A stretch of DNA of 46,422 bases from Paracoccus homiensis (GTDB lineage: Bacteria > Pseudomonadota > Alphaproteobacteria > Rhodobacterales > Rhodobacteraceae). The first letter of the stretch is position 1; the number at the start of each line of letters is the position of its first letter. The stretch spans positions 1-46,422 of the forward strand of contig NZ_FOHO01000022.1 of NCBI RefSeq assembly GCF_900111675.1. The letters run 5' to 3'. The notes beneath the pieces were generated by a model. It worked only from the letters and a program-made list of their open reading frames with translations, was not told the origin of the DNA and did no database searches. Positions 8,610 to 16,113 of the stretch are shown piece by piece. The position numbers and the translations under genes are program-made.

Positions 8610-9552
8610 GAAGGGCTGCTGCACACCGTCAGCCCCGCAGGGCGGCGGGCCGGCGACCCTGTGCAATGTCGCTGCCGATCTGACCGGGACCACGGGACGG
8701 CATCGGCGCGACTGCGTGCCGGTGCCGGGGGGCAAGGCGCAACTGGGCACGGCACGGCCGCTGATCGCGGCGGATGGCGAGGGAAACCCCCAGCGCCGCA
8801 CGATCCGGCCCTTGTGGTGGGAGCGGGGCGCAACCAGCGTCGCTCAGTTCCGCGAATTCGTGGCGGCGACGGGATATGTCACCATCGCGGAACGACTGGG
8901 CTGGTCCTTTGTCTTTCACAGCCATGTGCCCGGCGGCGCCGAGGGAACATTGGGCGTCGAGGGATTGGAATGGTGGCGCCGGATCGACGGTGCCAGCTGG
9001 CACCATCCTTGCGGGCCGGACGGCGCCCCGGCGAAAGACGAGATGCCCGCGACCCATCTGGGCCACGAAGATGCGACGGCTTTTGCCGCCTGGGCGGGCG
9101 GACGCCTTCCACGAGAGATCGAGTGGGAACATGCCGCGCGGGGCGGGCTGGGCGATGTGCATTATCCTTGGGGCGATCGGCATCCCGATGACGACGATTT
9201 TCAGCCCTGCAATATCTGGCAGGGTCGCTTTCCCACCCATGATACCGGTGCCGACGGCTGGGTCGGACCCGCGCCGGTTCTGTCCTTTGCGCCGAATGGA
9301 TATGGGCTGCATCAGATGGTCGGCAATGTCTGGGAATGGACGGCCGAGCCGTTTCGCATCCGGTCTGCCAGCGTGACCGCCCGGCGCATGAATGCCGCCG
9401 CGCAGGGCAGGCGGTTGCTGAAGGGCGGGTCGTTTCTGTGCCACCAAAGCTATTGCCACCGCTATCGCATCGCCGCACGGACCGGCAACACCCCCGACAG
9501 CACCAGCGCCCATACCGGGTTTCGCGTCGTCTATGACGCGCCTCCGACCTGA
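8602..9552 (+). CDS. Formylglycine-generating enzyme (SUMF1/FGE family)
   Basis: A 316-residue enzyme that would oxidise the active-site Cys of type I sulfatases to formylglycine using O2. Both copper-binding cysteines are present in GGSFLCHQSYCHRYR (Cys280 and Cys285), followed by the family block ARTGNTPDSTSAHTGFR. Upstream are RLPREIEWEHAARGG and GNVWEWTAEPF, also diagnostic. No signal peptide, matching the two cytoplasmic sulfatases at 415 and 11824. The start at 8602 overlaps the GntR stop by 8 nt; the first ~60 residues (Cys/Gly-rich) are poorly conserved. Intact cysteines argue for a true FGE rather than one of the related ergothioneine- or iron-type relatives. Confidence 0.92.
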   Translation: MAEKGCCTPSAPQGGGPATLCNVAADLTGTTGRHRRDCVPVPGGKAQLGTARPLIAADGEGNPQRRTIRPLWWERGATSVAQFREFVAATGYVTIAERLGWSFVFHSHVPGGAEGTLGVEGLEWWRRIDGASWHHPCGPDGAPAKDEMPATHLGHEDATAFAAWAGGRLPREIEWEHAARGGLGDVHYPWGDRHPDDDDFQPCNIWQGRFPTHDTGADGWVGPAPVLSFAPNGYGLHQMVGNVWEWTAEPFRIRSASVTARRMNAAAQGRRLLKGGSFLCHQSYCHRYRIAARTGNTPDSTSAHTGFRVVYDAPPT

Positions 9553-9571
9553 TCCCTGCGGGGACGTCGCC

Positions 9572-10474
9572 CTAGGCCGCGCATGAGCGGTCAAGCGCCC
9601 GAAATGCCGCGCGCAGCCCGGCCCGGGTCAATGCGCCTGCGTCGTGGCACTGGCCCTCATGCCCGGTCAGGGCCAGTGCGCGGCGATAAAGCGCCGTCAG
9701 CCCGGCCGCCCCGATCAGCCCGACCGGAATGTCGTCCAGGGATGCGGCGACCGCTGCGATTTCGGTTCCGATCAGCATGCCCGACAGGCGGCTTCCGGCG
9801 CTGACCGGGTTCAGGTCGCCCAGCAACCCTTCGGCGCGCAGGCTGAACAATCGCATCGCGATCCCGCGCGGTTCGTCCAGCGCCTGCCGCACCCCGGCGT
9901 CGAAGGCTGCCATGTCGGTTCCTTCGGTACTGACCGAAAAGCGCAGCACGGACTTGTTGGCGATCAGGGCGAAAACCTCGCCGGTCATTGCGGTCTGGAA
10001 ATTGCTGATCGCGCCGTCTTGCAAGCGCACCCATTTGCTGTGCGTGCCGGGCAGGCACAGGACCCCATTGTGGCCGGGTCGCAGGGCCAGGAAACCGGAA
10101 ATCTGCGTTTCCTCGCCCCGCATCACATTCGCCGGGCTGGACTGTTTCAGCCCCGGCAGGATCCAGACGGGTCGCGGACCATCCATGCGGACCGCACCCG
10201 ATGCGGGGTCGCGCCCGGCCTCGGAAATGTCGCGATAGGGCGCCTCGCACCAGCCCTGCGCCGCGCCTGCCATGCCTGCGATCACGACCGGTGCGGTCGC
10301 GGGCAGGCCCAGATCCGACAGCGTGCGTTCCAGAAGCGGGGCATAGTCCTGGGGACGAAGGCTGCCCATTCCATGCGGCCCGCATTGTTCCGCGACAACC
10401 GCCCCCGTCCTGTCCATCACCCACAGGCGAAAGCTGCTGGTTCCCCAATCGATCCCGACGAATTCATGATCCAT
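9572..10474 (-). CDS. dgoK: 2-dehydro-3-deoxygalactonokinase
   Basis: A 300-residue sugar-acid kinase that phosphorylates 2-keto-3-deoxy-D-galactonate (KDGal) to KDPGal. The phosphate-binding start VGIDWGTSSFRLWVMD is characteristic of DgoK, with further family blocks GMAGAAQGW, VLCLPGTHSKWV and LIGTEIAAV. Length matches the family. It follows the dehydratase gene by 18 nt on the same strand, and this gene pair is typical of D-galactonate operons. No KDPGal aldolase (DgoA) lies in the window, so that step must be encoded elsewhere. Confidence 0.92.
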   Translation of the reverse strand: MDHEFVGIDWGTSSFRLWVMDRTGAVVAEQCGPHGMGSLRPQDYAPLLERTLSDLGLPATAPVVIAGMAGAAQGWCEAPYRDISEAGRDPASGAVRMDGPRPVWILPGLKQSSPANVMRGEETQISGFLALRPGHNGVLCLPGTHSKWVRLQDGAISNFQTAMTGEVFALIANKSVLRFSVSTEGTDMAAFDAGVRQALDEPRGIAMRLFSLRAEGLLGDLNPVSAGSRLSGMLIGTEIAAVAASLDDIPVGLIGAAGLTALYRRALALTGHEGQCHDAGALTRAGLRAAFRALDRSCAA

Positions 10475-10492
10475 GCGATATGTCCCCCATGC

Positions 10493-11692
10493 CTACCAGT
10501 TCGTGACCGAGCCGTCGGGCCGGCGCAGATGCGGGCATTCGACGGGCAGGGGCCGGGTCGCGCGCAACGCGGCCTCGTCAATTTCGATGCCAAGGCCGGG
10601 ACTGTCTGGCACGGGATAGACCGCCCCCTGCAATTCGACCTGCTTCGGGAACAGCCTTTTGTCGTGAAAGCCAAGATGCTCGACCGGGGATTGCCGGGTT
10701 TCCAGCCAGCTGAAATTCGGCACGGCGGCCGACATATGGACACTGGCCGCCGTGCAGACCGGTCCCAACGGATTGTGCGGCATCAGATCAACGTAATGCG
10801 TTTCGCACCAGGCAGCGACCTTCATCGCCTCGGTGAAGCCGCCGATATTGCAGATGTCCAGCCGCATGTATTGGGTCAGGTGCCGTTCGATAAAGGGCTG
10901 CGCCTGCCATTTCGAGGCGAATTCCTCGCCGATCGCGAAGGGAATCGTGGTCAGCCTTCGCAGCGCCGCATAGGCATCGGGGTTTTCCGACCGGATCGGC
11001 TCTTCCAGGAAATCGACGGTGCCGGGCGGCATCATGCCGGCAAGGCTTGCGATCTCTGCCGGGCTATAGCGTGAATGAAGGTCGATCCCCAGACACAGTT
11101 TCGGAAAGGCGCCGCGCAGCGCGGTCAGCGTCCGTGCGGTCGGTGCCAACGAGGCGCGGGGATCGAAGATTTCGCTGTCAAAGCCCTCGGGATAGATCCG
11201 CACGCAATCCCATCCGGCCGCGACCAGCGTGGCGGTATCGGCCAGCGCCTGTTCGGTATCTGCCGCAAGAAAGCTGGCGAATGTCGGGACGACATCGCGT
11301 TGCTTGCCCCCCAGAAGTTGATGGACCGGAACGTCCAGTCGCTTGCCCAGCAGGTCATGAAGGGCAATATCGATGGCAGAAATGGCAGCGGTCAGCACGC
11401 GGCCACCCTCGAAATACTGGCTTCGATATGTCTCTTGCCAGATCCGCCCGATGCGACGCGAATCCTGCCCCCTTAGAAACCGCGCGAAATCGGCGATCAC
11501 CGCGCTGACGGCATCTTCGCGCGAGGAAAGCCCCGACTCGCCCCAGCCCACCAGCCCGTCCACCGTCTCGATGCGGACCAGAAGCTGGTTTCGGCCGCCC
11601 ACGCGGACTGGCAGCGCCTCGATCCGCGCGATGTCGGCAGCGCAGTCCCGGCCTGTGACAAGGGGGGTGGCAAGCGCGCTTTGATGGGACAT
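10493..11692 (-). CDS. dgoD: Enolase-superfamily dehydratase, D-galactonate dehydratase type
   Basis: A 399-residue acid-sugar dehydratase. Putative metal ligands are Asp204, Glu230 and Glu256, with His206 and His306 as catalytic bases. The 26/26/+50 spacing and the Asp-x-His pair match what I recall for E. coli GalD/DgoD (D183, E209, E235, H185, H285). PHNPLGPVCTAAS around His306 is also typical. It should turn D-galactonate into KDGal, feeding DgoK next door. I chose the ATG at 11692, with GAGGAA upstream, over the frame opening at 11740, which lies in the promoter. Related dehydratases for other aldonates (for example L-arabinonate) cannot be excluded. Confidence 0.82.
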   Translation of the reverse strand: MSHQSALATPLVTGRDCAADIARIEALPVRVGGRNQLLVRIETVDGLVGWGESGLSSREDAVSAVIADFARFLRGQDSRRIGRIWQETYRSQYFEGGRVLTAAISAIDIALHDLLGKRLDVPVHQLLGGKQRDVVPTFASFLAADTEQALADTATLVAAGWDCVRIYPEGFDSEIFDPRASLAPTARTLTALRGAFPKLCLGIDLHSRYSPAEIASLAGMMPPGTVDFLEEPIRSENPDAYAALRRLTTIPFAIGEEFASKWQAQPFIERHLTQYMRLDICNIGGFTEAMKVAAWCETHYVDLMPHNPLGPVCTAASVHMSAAVPNFSWLETRQSPVEHLGFHDKRLFPKQVELQGAVYPVPDSPGLGIEIDEAALRATRPLPVECPHLRRPDGSVTNW

Positions 11693-11823
11693 GGGGGCGT
11701 TCCTCTGATGATCTTGCGGAACCTCTACCACCTTTTTCACAAATCGTACATTATTTTATTAACATCGAGCGTGAAATATTGTTGTATGTGCATCAAACCT
11801 GCTGCTGGAAGGAAGGCACGCCC
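11693..11823. promoter_or_regulatory. Divergent promoter region, dehydratase-DgoK / second sulfatase, with GTAC operator
   Basis: AT-rich gap holding ATCGTACATTATTT at 11743-11756, the exact reverse complement of AAATAATGTACGAT at 2029-2042. A looser TTGTTGTATGTG follows around 11780. The sulfatase start at 11824 is preceded by GGAAGGAAGG. The shared 14-mer implies the same regulator controls this promoter and the one at 1945-2064. Confidence 0.55.
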
Positions 11824-13230
11824 ATGTCGGATCGCAAGAATATCGTTCTGTTCATCACCGATCAGTGGCGCTGGGACACGCTGAACCAACCCGGTCATCC
11901 CGCAAAGCTGCCCAATCTGCGCCGCTTCATGGACGAGGCGACAAATCTGCCGAACGCTTTCACGACCGTGCCGTTATGCACGCCCGCGCGTGCCAGCCTG
12001 TTCACCGGCAAGCTGCCCCATCAGCACGGCACGATGGACAATGTGCAGGGCCGGTCCTTCTATCCGCATGGCAAGCTGCATCCGGCGCAGCGCACCTATC
12101 TGGAAAGGTTGCAGGATGGTGGTTACCGCGTCGCCTTCATCGGGAAATGGCATCTGGGCGACCGGACGCTGCTGCAGCGGGGGATCACCGATGTTCAGCT
12201 AAGCGATGGTGGCGATACCGAATTGATGCAGACCGCCCCCGTCGAGCTGGCCGAAGGCGGTAAATCGCCCTATTACGCCACTGTCGCGCAAGGGGTTCCT
12301 CTGGACGAACAGCGGGTCGAGGCGGCGATCGCGAAGCTGGCCGAACTGGGCGCGGATGACCAGCCCTTCTGCCTGGTCGTCTGTCTTCACGGGCCGCATT
12401 TCCCGCATCACGTTCCACAGCGTTTCGTCAATCTTTATGACGATCTTCCCGATGATTACATGCCCCCAAACTTTGCCCCCCAGTTCAGTGAGACGGGCAA
12501 ACCGGCGGCGCAGGGCGCGTTCTACTGGCCCTGTCAGGACACATCGCACATGACCCCGGCAGACTGGCGGCGCACCACGCAACATTACTGGGGTTTTTGC
12601 AGCTATATCGACGACATGTTCGGCAGGTTGCGTCGGGCGATGACGGAACAGGGGCTGGACGATAGGACGGTTCTTGGCTTTACCGCCGATCATGGCGAGA
12701 TGCTGGGTGCGCATGGCTGGTTCGACAAGGGTCCGTTCTTCTACGAAGAGGTGATGCGCATTCCGATGATCCTGCGCGACCCTGCCGGCACGCCCGACAC
12801 ACGTCGGAACCATGTCAGTTTTCACGATCTTTTCCCGACCGTCATCGAACGCGCCGGCGCGGCCGATTTGCTGTCCGGCGACGAGGAGGGGCGCAGTTTC
12901 TGGAACAGCGCCGCGCAAGAGGTGTATTATGTCTATGATGCCTATCAGGGGCGTCAGTTCCGCTTTCGCGGCATTCGCGAAACGCGCCTTAAATATGCCT
13001 GGAGCCCGCATGACATCGAAGAGCTGTATGATCTGGACCTCGATCCGCACGAACGTGTGAACCTGGCTGACCACCCAGATTATCAGGATGCGCGTTGGCG
13101 GCTGCGCTGTCGGCTGTTCGACTGGATGGACGCGCAGGGTGACTGGCTGGCCGGACCGGGCCACCACCCGCCTGTTGGCAGCTATATCGACGGGCGCGAT
13201 GCCGCTGAACAGCACCGGCACCCGCAGTAA
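11824..13230 (+). CDS. Sulfatase (arylsulfatase type, S1 family), cytoplasmic
   Basis: A 468-residue sulfatase with the canonical formylglycine motif LCTPARASLFTGKLPHQHG; Cys52 would be oxidised by FGE. Metal ligand Asp13 is in FITDQWRWD; FTADHGEMLGAHGW and DKGPFFYEE supply the others. No signal peptide. ATG 11824 was chosen over the upstream frame from 11779 because of GGAAGGAAGG and because homology begins right after it. It differs clearly from the sulfatase at 415, so the two probably cut different sulfate positions or different sugars. It is divergent from the galactonate dehydratase gene and shares an operator region with it. Confidence 0.92.
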   Translation: MSDRKNIVLFITDQWRWDTLNQPGHPAKLPNLRRFMDEATNLPNAFTTVPLCTPARASLFTGKLPHQHGTMDNVQGRSFYPHGKLHPAQRTYLERLQDGGYRVAFIGKWHLGDRTLLQRGITDVQLSDGGDTELMQTAPVELAEGGKSPYYATVAQGVPLDEQRVEAAIAKLAELGADDQPFCLVVCLHGPHFPHHVPQRFVNLYDDLPDDYMPPNFAPQFSETGKPAAQGAFYWPCQDTSHMTPADWRRTTQHYWGFCSYIDDMFGRLRRAMTEQGLDDRTVLGFTADHGEMLGAHGWFDKGPFFYEEVMRIPMILRDPAGTPDTRRNHVSFHDLFPTVIERAGAADLLSGDEEGRSFWNSAAQEVYYVYDAYQGRQFRFRGIRETRLKYAWSPHDIEELYDLDLDPHERVNLADHPDYQDARWRLRCRLFDWMDAQGDWLAGPGHHPPVGSYIDGRDAAEQHRHPQ

Positions 13231-13239
13231 TCAAATCTG

Positions 13240-13267
13240 TTGACTTCAAACATCTGATGTTTAAATT
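13240..13267 (+). promoter_or_regulatory. Promoter with embedded perfect palindrome, in front of FadR-type regulator
   Basis: TTGACT (13240-13245) and TAAATT (13262-13267) give -35 and -10 boxes 16 bp apart. Between them lies AAACATCTGATGTTT (13248-13262), with perfect 7-bp arms around one base. A repressor bound there would block RNA polymerase, so the adjacent FadR-type regulator probably represses itself. The predicted transcription start falls at or next to the ATG (13274), leaving no room for a Shine-Dalgarno site. Confidence 0.6.
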
Positions 13268-13273
13268 GGTCCT

Positions 13274-14026
13274 ATGAACGAGATTCTGTATTACAACCTC
13301 AAGGATGCCCCGACGCTGGCCCCCAGCCTGGTCACGCAGTTGTGCCGCGAGATGGGCCGCCGCATCGTCGGTGGCTATTACGACGAGGGTGCGCTGATCG
13401 AGGATGAGGGCACGCTGTCGTCCCGCTTCAGCGTCAGCAAATCCGTGGTGCGCGAAGCGGTCAAGCTTCTGGTCGGCAAGGGCCTGCTGGAGGTTCGTCG
13501 CGGCATCGGCACCAAGGTCCGGTCGCGCAGCCACTGGGCGCTTCTGGATGATGACGTGCTTGCCTGGCACCTCGCGGCCGAGCCCAAGCCCGCCACGCTG
13601 CGCCAGCTGATGGACATGCGGCGCATCATCGAACCCAAGGCCGCGGCCCTGGCCGCACGCTGCGGAACGGACGAACAGCTGGCCGCGATCAAGGCAGCGC
13701 AGGACAAGATGGATCAGGAGCAACGGTCCAGCGAACATTTCGCCGTCGCGGATGCGCTGTTTCATCAGGCCATCCTGCGGGCCACCAACAACGAATTCCT
13801 TCTGGCGCTCGAGGGGGTGATCTTCTCGGCGCTGCTGGGGTCGATCCGACTGACCAATGCGGATCCCGAACAGAACAGGAAGTCGCTGCCATTCCACCGC
13901 GATCTGCTGGCAGCGATCCTTGCCCGTGACGCAAGCGCGGCGGAACAGGCGATGGAACGTCATCTGATCGACACCAGCGAAAGACTTTCGGCGCTGGTGC
14001 CGGGCTTCGGCGGGGCGGCGAAGTAA
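13274..14026 (+). CDS. GntR-family transcriptional regulator (FadR/FCD type)
   Basis: A 250-residue regulator with an N-terminal winged helix (about 15-80: LVTQLCREMGRRIVGGYY ... SRFSVSKSVVREAVKLLVGKGLLEVRRGIGTKVR) and a C-terminal FCD domain (about 105-245: MDMRRIIEPKAAALAARCG ... FHRDLLAAILARDASAAEQAMERHL). The RxGxGTxVR wing and SWALLDDDVL-like linker are typical of galactonate/gluconate-responsive regulators such as DgoR. It is followed by the sugar ABC operon at 14202 in the same direction and may govern it. No ribosome site precedes its ATG. Confidence 0.9.
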   Translation: MNEILYYNLKDAPTLAPSLVTQLCREMGRRIVGGYYDEGALIEDEGTLSSRFSVSKSVVREAVKLLVGKGLLEVRRGIGTKVRSRSHWALLDDDVLAWHLAAEPKPATLRQLMDMRRIIEPKAAALAARCGTDEQLAAIKAAQDKMDQEQRSSEHFAVADALFHQAILRATNNEFLLALEGVIFSALLGSIRLTNADPEQNRKSLPFHRDLLAAILARDASAAEQAMERHLIDTSERLSALVPGFGGAAK

Positions 14027-14065
14027 GGGAGAGATCCCGCCCCCAGGGATAACCGATCAAATCGC

Positions 14066-14117
14066 AGAACATGTCCGGGCAATGACGGACATGACAGGTG
14101 CCGCATGTTCTTTGCGG
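14066..14117. promoter_or_regulatory. Nested inverted repeats upstream of the XylF-type operon
   Basis: CATGTCCG (14070-14077) and CGGACATG (14086-14093) are perfect 8-bp arms around 8 nt. An outer pair AGAACATG (14066-14073) and CATGTTCT (14104-14111) overlaps them, and CCGCA/TGCGG (14101-14117) forms a third hairpin. They lie in the 175-bp gap between regulator and binding-protein gene. They could be an operator, an alternative leader structure or a weak terminator; no T-tract follows. The rest of the gap holds the ribosome site GGGAGGGGAG before 14202. Confidence 0.4.
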
Positions 14118-14201
14118 CCCCGGAAATGGCGCCCTGCGGGCAGCCACATTGCCAAGTGATGCCGTGCGCATAGCCGCGGCGACCAATGGGAGGGGAGAAC
14201 C

Positions 14202-15257
14202 ATGAGAAAACTGCATCAAAAGGCACTGCTGACGGCAGGTTGCATGATGGCCATGCCACTGAGCGCATCTGCCCAGGATATGGTGGCACTGCTGCTGCCC
14301 GAGAACGTGAACCCGCGTTGGGAACAGCAGGACGCGGCGGCCTTCGTCGCCCGGATGAAGGAAATCGCGCCCGACGTCTCGGTCGAGGTGTTCAACGCCA
14401 ATAACGACAGCTCCGTCCAGCAGCGGCAGGCCGAACAGGCCCTGACCCAGGGTGCCAGGGTGCTGGTCGTCACCCCGATCGACGGCGACAGTTCGGCCAT
14501 CATTGCCGATCTTGCCGCCGAAGAGGGCGTGCCGACCATCGCCTATGACCGCATGATCAATTCGGCCAACACGAAGTTCTGGGTGCAGGCCGACATGTTC
14601 GCGACCGGTGCCGCGCAGGCGCAGCACGTCATCGACAACACCGCCGACGGCGACACGCTGGTGATGCTGAAGGGCTCGCCCACCGATCCCAACGCCGCCG
14701 TGATCGCCGATGGGCAGATGTCGGTCCTGCAACCCCTGTTCGACAGCGGCGCCCGCAAGCTGGGATATGAAAACTGGACGCCCGGCTGGGATCCCGCGAT
14801 CGCCCGCCGGTCGATGGATCAGGCGCTGACGCAGCTGAACAACGACCTGCAGGGCGTGGTGTCGTCGAATGACGGCAATGCAGGTGCGGCCATCGAGGCG
14901 ATGGAAGAACAGGGGATGGCGGGCACGGTCCCGGTGTCGGGGCTGGATTGCACGGTTCAGGCGCAACAGCTGATGCTGCTTGGAAAGCAGACCCAATGCG
15001 GCTGGCGGCCCCTGCATGAAATGGGCGGTGCCGCCGCCGAGGTCGCGGTGCGCCTGATGAACGAGCAGGATTATTCGGATCTGGCCACGGCCACAGTCAC
15101 GAACGGGGTCGGTGCGACGGTCAATTTCGTCCCGGTCGACAGCTACTCGGCAGTGGGCGCCGAAGGTGTCGCCTATGTGATCGAGAACGACCCCTCGGTC
15201 AGCCGGGACATGGTCTGTCAGGGCGAAGCCGCCAAGACCGATTTCTGTGCCGATTGA
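14202..15257 (+). CDS. Sugar ABC transporter binding protein (xylose/ribose type, XylF/ChvE-like)
   Basis: A 351-residue periplasmic binding protein with a signal peptide of about 24 residues (ending SASAQD). It has the periplasmic-binding/LacI-like fold pattern: NPRWEQQDAAAFVARM, then QAEQALTQGARVLVVTPIDGDSS, then a YDRMI hinge and SGLDCTVQAQQLMLLGKQ. This resembles XylF and ChvE, which bind aldoses such as xylose, glucose, galactose and arabinose. It heads an operon with half-size ATPase, permease, GMC dehydrogenase, aldehyde dehydrogenase and enolase-superfamily enzyme. The real sugar is unknown. Confidence 0.92.
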   Translation: MRKLHQKALLTAGCMMAMPLSASAQDMVALLLPENVNPRWEQQDAAAFVARMKEIAPDVSVEVFNANNDSSVQQRQAEQALTQGARVLVVTPIDGDSSAIIADLAAEEGVPTIAYDRMINSANTKFWVQADMFATGAAQAQHVIDNTADGDTLVMLKGSPTDPNAAVIADGQMSVLQPLFDSGARKLGYENWTPGWDPAIARRSMDQALTQLNNDLQGVVSSNDGNAGAAIEAMEEQGMAGTVPVSGLDCTVQAQQLMLLGKQTQCGWRPLHEMGGAAAEVAVRLMNEQDYSDLATATVTNGVGATVNFVPVDSYSAVGAEGVAYVIENDPSVSRDMVCQGEAAKTDFCAD

Positions 15258-15264
15258 GGCCGGC

Positions 15265-16113
15265 ATGATGACAGCAAGCACAACCACGGCGGGGCATCAG
15301 GCCCCGCCCACCGCCCCGCCCACCGGCGCCGGGGATCGCGCGCATCTGCGGGTCAGTGGCATTCACAAGCATTTCGGCGGTGTCCACGCGCTGCGCGGCG
15401 TCGATTTCGAGGTCGCGCGCGGCGAGGTGATGGCTCTGGTCGGCGATAACGGTGCGGGAAAATCGACGCTGATGAAGGTGTTGGCGGGGGCGCATGTCGC
15501 CGATGCGGGCACCTTCCATCTGGACGGGCAACAGGTTCATGTCGGCGGGCCGAAGGACGCCGCCGCGTTGGGTATCCAGATCGTTTATCAAGATCTTGCC
15601 CTGTGCGAGAACCTGGACGTCGCCGCCAACCTGTCCCTGGGGGCCGAGCCCGTTCGCCCGGGTTTCGGGTTTCTGCCCCGGTTGCTGCGGCCCATCGACG
15701 ATCTGCGGATGGAGGTCAAGGCGAAGCGCGCCATCGACCAGTTGCAGGTGCGGACGCTGAAATCTGTCCGCGCGCAGGTCGGCGGCCTGTCTGGCGGTCA
15801 GCGGCAGGCCATCGCCATCGCCCGGGCGGTGGGGGCCGACAGCAGTGTCGTGATGCTGGACGAACCGACCGCCGCCCTGGGTGTGGCACAGACCCGGCAG
15901 GTTCTGAACGTGGTCAAGCGCCTGCGCGAGACCGGCCACGCCGTCATCTACATCTCGCACAACATGCGCGACATTTTCGAGGTGTCGGACCGCATCTGCG
16001 TTCTGCGCCACGGCGCGAATGTTGCCACCTGGCGTACGCAGGACACGACCCCCGATGAGATCGTGGTCGCCATGACCCGAGGTCTGGAAAAGGAGGTGGG
16101 CCGTGCAGGATAG
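15265..16113 (+). CDS. Sugar ABC transporter ATPase, single-domain (FrcA/XylG-like)
   Basis: A 282-residue ATPase with one nucleotide-binding domain: Walker A GDNGAGKST, signature LSGGQRQ, Walker B VVMLDEP. Classical RbsA/XylG proteins have two domains and about 500 residues; half-size forms such as FrcA are known in alphaproteobacteria and dimerise. The start at 15265 has TGAGG seven bases upstream; a GTG at 15247 would overlap the binding-protein gene. The N-terminus has a Pro/Thr/Ala-rich tail of about 25 residues before the domain. Its end overlaps the permease start by 11 nt. Confidence 0.9.
   Translation: MMTASTTTAGHQAPPTAPPTGAGDRAHLRVSGIHKHFGGVHALRGVDFEVARGEVMALVGDNGAGKSTLMKVLAGAHVADAGTFHLDGQQVHVGGPKDAAALGIQIVYQDLALCENLDVAANLSLGAEPVRPGFGFLPRLLRPIDDLRMEVKAKRAIDQLQVRTLKSVRAQVGGLSGGQRQAIAIARAVGADSSVVMLDEPTAALGVAQTRQVLNVVKRLRETGHAVIYISHNMRDIFEVSDRICVLRHGANVATWRTQDTTPDEIVVAMTRGLEKEVGRAG

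Noticed and set aside
8602..9552. Ergothioneine-type (EgtB) reading of the FGE-family gene
   Set aside because: It lacks the DinB-like N-terminal domain and keeps both FGE cysteines (280 and 285), and two sulfatases are neighbours.
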